61,821 nt of DNA, from contig JALHPY010000014.1 of NCBI GenBank assembly GCA_022842305.1, positions 1 through 61,821 on the forward strand. The letters run 5' to 3'. How positions within the stretch are numbered: the stretch's first letter is position 1; every line of letters starts with the position of its first letter. Below the pieces are notes generated by a model that was not told the origin of the DNA, did not search any database, and saw only the letters and a program-made list of their open reading frames with translations. The DNA is from Rubrivivax sp. Its GTDB lineage: Bacteria > Pseudomonadota > Gammaproteobacteria > Burkholderiales > Burkholderiaceae_C. Positions 56,413-61,821 of this stretch are shown here, piece after piece. Position numbers and translations under genes: made by a program.

Positions 56413-57727
56413 TCGCGCGCGGCAGCCACAGCGCGATCTGCGGGAACAGAAACACCAGCGCCAGCGTGACGGCCTGCATGGCGATGAAGGGCAGCACACC
56501 GCGGTAGATGTCGCGGATGCCCACCTCGGGCGGGGCCACGCCCTTCAGGTAGAACAGCGCCCAGCCGAAGGGCGGCGTCAGGAACGACGACTGCAGGTTC
56601 ACCGTGATCAGCATGGCCAGCCACACCGGGTCCACGCCCTGACTGATGAGCACCGGCAGGAACAGCGGCACGGCGATGTAGCTGATCTCGATCCACTCGA
56701 TGAAGAAGCCGAGCACGAAGATCAACGCCATCATGAACCAGATGTCGCTGTTCACGCCGCCGGGCAGCCACTCGAACATGTGCGTGATCAGGTCCTCGCC
56801 GTGCAAGCCGCGAAAGGACAGCGCGAACACCTGCGCCATCATCAGGATGAACATCATCATCGCGGTGATCTTGCTGGTGTCCAGTGCGGCTTCCTTCAGC
56901 ACGCCCAAGCGCAGGCGCCCCGACAGCAGCGTGATCACCACCGAACCCACCGCGCCCATGGCCGCGGCCTCGGTGGGCGCAGCCACGCCGCCGACGATGG
57001 AGCCCAGCACCGCCACCACCAGCATGATGGGCGGCACCACCACCTTCCAGAAGCGCACCCACAGCTGACTGCGGCTGACGCGGCTGCGCTCTTCCAGCGG
57101 GATGGGCGGCATCAGGTCCGGCTTGAGCCAGCCCAGCACCAGCAGGAAGATGATGTACACCCCCGCCAGCAGCATCCCCGGGCCCACGGCCGCGGCGAAC
57201 AGCGTGCCCACCGACAACTGCATGATGTCCGACAGCAGGATCAGGATCAGGCTGGGCGGGATGATCTGCCCCAGCGTGCCCGAGGCACAGATGGCGCCGC
57301 AGGCGATGCCCTTGTCGTAGCCGCGGCGGATGAGCGTGGGCAGGGTCAGAAGGCCCAGCGTGATGACGGTGGCGCCCACGATGCCGGTGGTGGCGCCCAT
57401 CAGCACGCCGAACAGGATGATGCCCACGCCCATGCCGCCGCGCACGCCGCCGGCGATATGACCCATCACGTCCAGCAGGTCGTCGGCCAGGCGCGATTTC
57501 TCGAGCATCACGCCCATGAAGACGAACAGCGGAATCGCCATCCACTGGTAGCCGGCCACGATGCCGAACACGCGCGCCGGCAGCAGGTTGAACAGGCCTT
57601 CGCCAAAGCCCAGCCAGCCGAAGACGAAGCCCACCGTGGCCAGCGTGGTGGCCACCGGCACGCCAATCAGCAGCATGCCGAAGAAGGCGGCCAGCATCAG
57701 CAGCGCATAGGTCTGCGGCTCAAGCAT
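56402..57727 (-). CDS. dctM: TRAP transporter large permease (DctM-like)
   Basis: Sodium-coupled membrane subunit of a tripartite ATP-independent importer, 441 residues with about twelve helices. GVPVATTLATVGFVFG, GATTGIVGATVITLG, ASGTLGQIIPPSLILIL and NLQSSFLTPPFGWALFYLKG are standard DctM/YiaN motifs. Start ATG 57727 overlaps dctQ by eight bases. Substrate is set by DctP and is unknown. Confidence 0.94.
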   Translation of the reverse strand: MLEPQTYALLMLAAFFGMLLIGVPVATTLATVGFVFGWLGFGEGLFNLLPARVFGIVAGYQWMAIPLFVFMGVMLEKSRLADDLLDVMGHIAGGVRGGMGVGIILFGVLMGATTGIVGATVITLGLLTLPTLIRRGYDKGIACGAICASGTLGQIIPPSLILILLSDIMQLSVGTLFAAAVGPGMLLAGVYIIFLLVLGWLKPDLMPPIPLEERSRVSRSQLWVRFWKVVVPPIMLVVAVLGSIVGGVAAPTEAAAMGAVGSVVITLLSGRLRLGVLKEAALDTSKITAMMMFILMMAQVFALSFRGLHGEDLITHMFEWLPGGVNSDIWFMMALIFVLGFFIEWIEISYIAVPLFLPVLISQGVDPVWLAMLITVNLQSSFLTPPFGWALFYLKGVAPPEVGIRDIYRGVLPFIAMQAVTLALVFLFPQIALWLPRAIGW

Positions 57728-58256
57728 GGTCCAGGCTCGCCTTCAACTGCCTGAACTGCAGCAGCCGCAGCAGCGCGCCTACCGACTGCAGCGCCAGCAG
57801 CGCAAAGCCCAGCGGGATCAGGCCCTTGACGATCCAGCGCAGCGGTATGCCGCCGGGGTCGGGCGACTTCTCGCCGATGGAGTAGGCCTGCGCCACGTAG
57901 GCCAGCGACAGCTTCACGAACACCAGCGCCACCAGCAGCGTGAGCACGATGGACAGCAGATCGACCGCGAACTTGGTGCGCGGCCCGAAGCGCGCGTAGT
58001 ACAGGTCCACGCGCACGTTGTCGCCGCGCTGCAGCGCGTGGCCCATGCCCAGCAGGATGAGCCCGGCCAGCAGATGCCATTCCAACTCCTGCGCCCACAC
58101 CGAGCCCAGGCTGAAGGCGTAGCGCAGCAGCACGTTGCAGGCCACCAGGGCGATCATCACCAGGGCCACCCACAGCGTGAGCCTGCCGGCACCGTCGATC
58201 AGCGCCTCGATCCAGCGGATGGCCAGCGCCTGCGCCCGCGACTGTTCACGCGCCAT
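57720..58256 (-). CDS. dctQ: TRAP transporter small permease (DctQ-like)
   Basis: Four-helix small membrane subunit, 178 residues from ATG 58256. Helices lie near 25-45, 60-78, 99-120 and 140-162. VCNVLLRY-like (ACNVLLRYAFSLGSVWAQEL) is the diagnostic first-to-second helix motif. It starts 11 bases after dctP and overlaps dctM. Confidence 0.92.
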   Translation of the reverse strand: MAREQSRAQALAIRWIEALIDGAGRLTLWVALVMIALVACNVLLRYAFSLGSVWAQELEWHLLAGLILLGMGHALQRGDNVRVDLYYARFGPRTKFAVDLLSIVLTLLVALVFVKLSLAYVAQAYSIGEKSPDPGGIPLRWIVKGLIPLGFALLALQSVGALLRLLQFRQLKASLDHA

Positions 58257-58267
58257 GGCGGCGGGCC

Positions 58268-59359
58268 TCAGCCGCGCACCTTGCCGTGGTAGGCCTCTTC
58301 GCTGACCTCGGCCCAGCGGTCGAACTTGGCCTTGAACTCCATGTACGAGGTGTGCACCTTCTTGGTCAGCGCGTCGGCGGCCACGGCCTCGGCCAGCACC
58401 TTGTTCGTCTCCTGGCGCAGCGCGGCGATCACCGCGTCGGGCAGCGGCCGGGCGATGACCTTCTGGTTCTTGATCAGGTCTTCCATGGCCTCGGAATTGG
58501 CCTTCTGGCACCAGCCTTCGCTGATCACGTTGCAGGCCGCGGCGGCGTTGCTGACGATGGCCTGCAGGTCCTTGGGCAACTTCTGCCACGCGGCCTTGTT
58601 GATCAGCAGTTCGGACACCGTGGCCGACTCGTGCCAGCCGGTGGTGTAGTAGTACTTGGCCGCCTTGTGCAGGCCCAGGCGGCGGTCCTGGAAGGGGCCG
58701 ACGAATTCGGCCGCGTCGATCACGCCGCGCTCCAGCGCCGGGAAGATCTCGCCGCCCGGCAGCACCTTCACGTCCACGCCCAGCTTGGCGTACACCTTGC
58801 CGGCCAGGCCCGGGATGCGCATCTTCAGGCCCTTGAAGTCGGCCACGGAATTGATCTCTTTCTTGAACCAGCCGGTCATCTGCACGCCAGTGTTGCCGCA
58901 GGGCATGGCCACCATGCCGAAGGGCTCGTAGACCTCGTTCCACAGGTCGATGCCGCCGCCGTCGTAGAGCCAGCCGTTGATGCCCTGGAAGTTCATGCCG
59001 AAGGGCACGGCGGTGAAGTACTGCGCGGCAAAGGTCTTGCCGGTCCAGAAGTAGCTGTTGGCGTGGTTCATCTCCACGGTGCCCGAGCGCACGGCGTCGA
59101 AGCCCTCGAAGGCCGGCACCAGTTCACCCGCGCCGAAGACCTGGATGTTCAGGCGCCCGTCGGACATCTCCCTGATGCGCCTGGCCAGGTCGGTGGCACT
59201 GCCCGGGCCGTCCATGTAGAAGGGCGCGCCCTTGGGGTAGGCGCTGGTCATCTTCCAGTTGAGCACGGTCTTGCCCTGGGCGCCCACCACGGCGGGGGCA
59301 CCGAGCACGCTGCCAGCCAGGGCAGCACGGGTCAGGAACTTGCGGCGGACAAGGGTCAT
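58268..59359 (-). CDS. dctP: TRAP transporter substrate-binding protein (DctP-like)
   Basis: Periplasmic binding protein of 363 residues from ATG 59359, preceded by GGAG seven bases away. The leader MTLVRRKFLTRAALAGSVLG carries a twin-arginine RRKFL motif, so Tat export is likely. The mature part has WKMTSAYPKGAPFY, GRLNIQVFGAGELVPAFEGF, the carboxylate-binding Arg in LKMRIPGLAGKVYAKLG and GGEIFPALERGVIDAAEFVGP. The IDAAEFVGP loop resembles the TakP/keto-acid-binding DctP group. First gene of dctP-dctQ-dctM-ggt. Confidence 0.92.
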   Translation of the reverse strand: MTLVRRKFLTRAALAGSVLGAPAVVGAQGKTVLNWKMTSAYPKGAPFYMDGPGSATDLARRIREMSDGRLNIQVFGAGELVPAFEGFDAVRSGTVEMNHANSYFWTGKTFAAQYFTAVPFGMNFQGINGWLYDGGGIDLWNEVYEPFGMVAMPCGNTGVQMTGWFKKEINSVADFKGLKMRIPGLAGKVYAKLGVDVKVLPGGEIFPALERGVIDAAEFVGPFQDRRLGLHKAAKYYYTTGWHESATVSELLINKAAWQKLPKDLQAIVSNAAAACNVISEGWCQKANSEAMEDLIKNQKVIARPLPDAVIAALRQETNKVLAEAVAADALTKKVHTSYMEFKAKFDRWAEVSEEAYHGKVRG

Positions 59360-59580
59360 GGGGGAACTCCGGTGGCGTTGACGGGGGTTGTGGCGGCCGG
59401 GCTTGCGGCGCGCGCAGGCGTCCGGTTGATGTCCATGACAGCAAGGCGCATGCCGCGGCGCATGACCGGCACCATGGCCGTTGGTGGGGCGTGCACGCGG
59501 CCTTGGTGCAGTGCGGCGGGCGCGCGGCGCACCGGCCGGGTGCACGTGCCTCGTGCCAGCACAACTTTCCCCGGTGTTTT

Positions 59581-59603
59581 AAGATGCATATAATTAGCAT
59601 CTT
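59581..59603. promoter_or_regulatory. NsrR-type nitric-oxide-responsive operator with embedded -10 box
   Basis: Arms AAGATGC (59581-59587) and GCATCTT (59597-59603) form a 23-bp near-palindrome closely matching the NsrR consensus of beta- and gammaproteobacteria. TATAAT at 59589-59594, a perfect -10 box, lies between the arms, so bound repressor would block the promoter. The nnrS ATG follows 29 bases later. Confidence 0.82.
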
Positions 59604-59632
59604 CAAACCCGCAACGCGTGCGCGCCGCAGCC

Positions 59633-60847
59633 ATGGCCACCGACGAACTTCCTCTCTTCAAGCCCACCACGCAGGCCGTGCTGCGCGGCCCCGCGCCGCA
59701 GGGCTGGCCACTGTTGCGCCTGGGTTTCCGCCCCTTCTATCTGGGCGCGGCGGCCTACGCGGGCCTGGCCCTGCCGCTGTGGCTGGCGCTGCTGCTGGGC
59801 TACGTCCAGATCGACATGCCCGTGCCGCCGCTGCTGTGGCACGCACACGAGATGCTGTACGGCTTTGCCGTGGCGGTGATCGTGGGCTTCCTGCTCACCG
59901 CCGGCAAGGCCTGGACCGGCCTGGCCACGCCGCGCGGCGCCAGCCTGGGCCTGCTGGCGGGGCTGTGGCTGGCGGCGCGCATCGCCGCCATCGCCGCGCC
60001 CTACCCCGTCTACGCCGCACTGGACCTGCTGCTGCTGCCCGCCGTGGCCGTCGTGCTGACCACCCTGCTGCTGCGCGCCGGCAACCGCCGCAACCTGCCG
60101 CTGGCCGGCATCCTGGCGCTGCTGGCGCTGGCCAACCTGGGCTTCCACCTGGCGGTGATGGGCGTCGTGGATCTGCCGCCGCTGCGCGCGCTGCACGCCG
60201 CGCTGGCGTTGATCGTGATGATCGAATGCGTGATCGCCGGGCGCGTGATCCCGGGCTTCACCATGGGCGCCACGCCCGGCCTGCGACTGGCGCCGCGGCC
60301 GCGCGTGGATGCGGCGGCGCTGGCGCTCACCGCGCTGGGCCTGGCGGGCTGGGTGCTGGGCGCGCCGGCCTGGATGGCCGGCCCGCTGCTGGCCGCGGCC
60401 GCCCTGGCCCACACCCTGCGCCTGCTGTCATGGAAGCCTTGGCTGACCCGCCACCGGCCCATCCTGTGGATCCTGCATGCCGCCTACGCCTGGCTGCCGC
60501 TGGGTCTGGCGCTGCTGGCTGCGGCCCAGACGGGATGGATCCCCGTCACGGCCGGCATCCATGCGCTGGCCGTGGGCGCCACCGGCGGGCTGATCATCGG
60601 CATGGTCACGCGCACCGCGCGCGGCCACACCGGGCGCCAGCTGCAGGTGGGCCGCGCCGAGATCGCCGCCTACGCGCTGGTGCTGGCCGCGGCCGTGCTG
60701 CGCGTGCTGATGCCGCTGGTCGCACCGCAATGGCTGGTGACATGGCTGCTGACCGCGGCCCTGGCCTGGAGCGCAGCCTTTGCCATCTACCTACTCATCT
60801 ACACGCCCTGGCTCATGACGACACGCGCCGACGGCAAGGACGGCTGA
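59633..60847 (+). CDS. nnrS: NnrS family protein
   Basis: Heme- and copper-containing membrane protein that protects against nitrosative stress. The 404 residues form about twelve helices. LRLGFRPFYLGAAAYAGLAL, PPLLWHAHEMLYGFAVAVIVGF (WHAHEM), IECVIAGRVIPGFT and VGATGGLIIGMVTRTARGHTGR are family signatures; the His residues in WHAHE and RGHTGR are probable metal ligands. ATG 59633 is preferred over one 15 bases upstream. Control by NO is strongly suggested by the operator just upstream. No nitrite or NO reductase gene is in the window. Confidence 0.94.
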   Translation: MATDELPLFKPTTQAVLRGPAPQGWPLLRLGFRPFYLGAAAYAGLALPLWLALLLGYVQIDMPVPPLLWHAHEMLYGFAVAVIVGFLLTAGKAWTGLATPRGASLGLLAGLWLAARIAAIAAPYPVYAALDLLLLPAVAVVLTTLLLRAGNRRNLPLAGILALLALANLGFHLAVMGVVDLPPLRALHAALALIVMIECVIAGRVIPGFTMGATPGLRLAPRPRVDAAALALTALGLAGWVLGAPAWMAGPLLAAAALAHTLRLLSWKPWLTRHRPILWILHAAYAWLPLGLALLAAAQTGWIPVTAGIHALAVGATGGLIIGMVTRTARGHTGRQLQVGRAEIAAYALVLAAAVLRVLMPLVAPQWLVTWLLTAALAWSAAFAIYLLIYTPWLMTTRADGKDG

Positions 60848-60853
60848 ACCTCG

Positions 60854-61249
60854 TCAGCCCTTCAAGGCAAAGCGCACATTGATCGGCTTGCGCCCCGGCA
60901 GCTGAACGGTGGCCACGATCTTGGTGCCGGCGCCCAGGGTGAAGGCGCCGCGCGCTTCCAGGCTGCTGTCGCCGGCGGGGGCCAGCGCAGCCTCGGACTT
61001 GGTGGCGCCGCTCAGCAGCGTGAGCTTGCCGCTGCCACCTTTCACCGGCGTCGGCTTGCCGTGGTCGCGGACGTGCAGCGTGATCACGTCGGCGCGGGCC
61101 ACCAGTTCAAAGTCGATGTGACTGGCCTCGACCACGATGCCGCCGTGCAGCGGCTTGTGCTCGTGCGCGTGCTCGTGCTTGTCTTCGGCGGCGAAGGCCG
61201 GGCCGACCAGGGCCAGGGCGGCGGCGATGCAGAGGGCTTGCAGTTTCAT
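60854..61249 (-). CDS. histidine-rich periplasmic protein next to a metal-efflux pump
   Basis: A 131-residue exported protein from ATG 61249. A signal peptide (MKLQALCIAAALALVGPAFA) is followed by EDKHEHAHEHKPLHGG, with five His in 12 residues, then a beta-rich domain (IDFELVARADVITLHVRDHG, FTLGAGTKIVATVQLPG). It looks like a small metal-binding accessory protein of the heavy-metal RND pump whose end lies 38 bases upstream in transcription. The metal (Cu, Zn, Co) is not evident. Confidence 0.78.
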   Translation of the reverse strand: MKLQALCIAAALALVGPAFAAEDKHEHAHEHKPLHGGIVVEASHIDFELVARADVITLHVRDHGKPTPVKGGSGKLTLLSGATKSEAALAPAGDSSLEARGAFTLGAGTKIVATVQLPGRKPINVRFALKG

Positions 61250-61287
61250 GGGGAACGTTCCTTTCAGGGATGAAGAAGAGTCACGGG

Positions 61288-61821
61288 CTACAGCGCCCCG
61301 GCGTCGCGGTCGTCCATCAGCCGCGCCGCAGGTTTGCGGCCGACCAGCCAGAACATCGCCGGGGTCAGGAAGGTGTCGAGCAGGGTCGAGCTGATCAGGC
61401 CCGAGAAGATCACCACCGCCACCGGGTGCAGCACCTCGGTGCCGGGGCGCTCGGCCTCGAACAGCAGCGGCGCCAGCGCAAAGGCCGTCACCAGCGCCGT
61501 CATCAGCACCGGCGACAGGCGCTCGAGCGAGCCGCGCAGGATCAGCGCGTGGTCGAACGCGGCGCCCTCGATGCGCATCAGGTTGACGTAGTGGCTGACC
61601 TTGAGGATGCCGTTGCGCACCGATATGCCGGCCAGCGTGATGAAGCCCACCAGCGCCACCACCGACAGCGGCTGGCCCGACAGCCACAGCCCCAGCACCG
61701 CGCCCACCAGCGCCAGCGGGATGTTGGCCATGATCAGCAGCGACAACGCGGTCGATCGGTAGCGGCTGTACAGCACCAGGAACATCAGCACCAGCGACAC
61801 CCCCGACAGCAGCCCCACCAG
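61288..61821 (-). CDS. heavy-metal efflux RND transporter, C-terminal part
   Basis: The last 177 residues of a CusA/CzcA-type inner-membrane proton antiporter; the 5' part is outside the window. Hydrophobic helices of the second membrane half are seen: VSLVLMFLVLYSRYRS, LLIMANIPLALVGAVLGLWL, LSVVALVGFITLAGISVRNG, RLSPVLMTALVTAFALAPLL, VVIFSGLISSTLLDTFLTPA. GISVRNGILKVSHY is typical of the HME-RND branch. Probably co-transcribed with the His-rich protein gene. Confidence 0.9.
   Translation of the reverse strand: MVGLLSGVSLVLMFLVLYSRYRSTALSLLIMANIPLALVGAVLGLWLSGQPLSVVALVGFITLAGISVRNGILKVSHYVNLMRIEGAAFDHALILRGSLERLSPVLMTALVTAFALAPLLFEAERPGTEVLHPVAVVIFSGLISSTLLDTFLTPAMFWLVGRKPAARLMDDRDAGAL

Noticed and set aside
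54352..56469. Open frame of about 700 codons on the plus strand opposite fumC and ggt
   Set aside because: Antisense to two well-supported enzymes; composition is Arg/Gly/Ala/His-rich without motifs.

Overview
The window is about 62 kb of very GC-rich DNA packed with genes on both strands. Gene content and order point to a betaproteobacterium of the Burkholderiales (Comamonadaceae/Rubrivivax-Leptothrix type). The evidence is the cysS-glycosylase-accA-tilS block facing TPR-ppiA-ppiB-lpxH, polyhydroxybutyrate depolymerisation, a single-chain pyruvate carboxylase, and a palindrome-rich intergenic repeat at about 18.1 kb that I recall from Comamonadaceae. This is recognition from memory, not a database result. 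I see no rRNA, tRNA, CRISPR array, phage or insertion sequence.

Layout. 0-9.6 kb: housekeeping genes (tilS partial, accA, an AlkA-type glycosylase, cysS; then TPR protein, two cyclophilins, lpxH, MtfA-like peptidase) and a GntR/ABC-2 transporter operon. 9.7-13 kb: isocitrate lyase, and divergently an agmatinase-type ureohydrolase overlapping a hemerythrin. 13.1-28 kb: one large forward polyamine block (aminotransferase, gamma-glutamylputrescine oxidase, gamma-glutamyl-GABA hydrolase, gamma-glutamylputrescine synthetase, putrescine aminotransferase, PotFGHI importer, a DUF3138-like outer-membrane protein, aldehyde dehydrogenase, type III glutamine synthetase-like ligase). Its core order matches Pseudomonas spuABCD-FGH. 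28-31.3 kb: a stand-alone TssB-TssC fusion (T6SS sheath homologue), an EamA exporter and a Phd/ParE-type toxin-antitoxin pair. 31.3-40.6 kb: pyruvate carboxylase, a GST with a basic tail divergent from intracellular PHB depolymerase, a methylthioadenosine operon mtnP-mtnA-class II aldolase, and dusA. 40.8-47.2 kb: a PLD/cardiolipin-synthase-like protein, SOUL protein, serine hydrolase, a zinc-ribbon HEAGH membrane protein, an Xre/RES toxin-antitoxin pair and a PHB-depolymerase-like esterase. 47.2-53.2 kb: a signalling island (CheB-CheR-PAS protein, PAS protein, hybrid kinase, DUF4198 protein, lone receiver). 53.2-59.4 kb: fumC, and a TRAP transporter operon ending in gamma-glutamyltransferase. 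59.6 kb to the end: NnrS under a clear NsrR-type operator, then a His-rich periplasmic protein and the end of a heavy-metal RND pump.

How it fits together. The 11-28 kb region gives a complete inferred route from agmatine or imported putrescine to GABA, with glutamylated (PuuABCD) and direct transamination (SpuC) branches. The mtnP-mtnA-aldolase trio looks like the short methylthioadenosine-to-DHAP route rather than the full methionine salvage pathway. The most unusual items are the orphan TssB-TssC fusion, the outer-membrane protein inside the polyamine operon, the mtn trio and the split-sensor signalling island. Start codons are non-ATG for several genes and are argued case by case.
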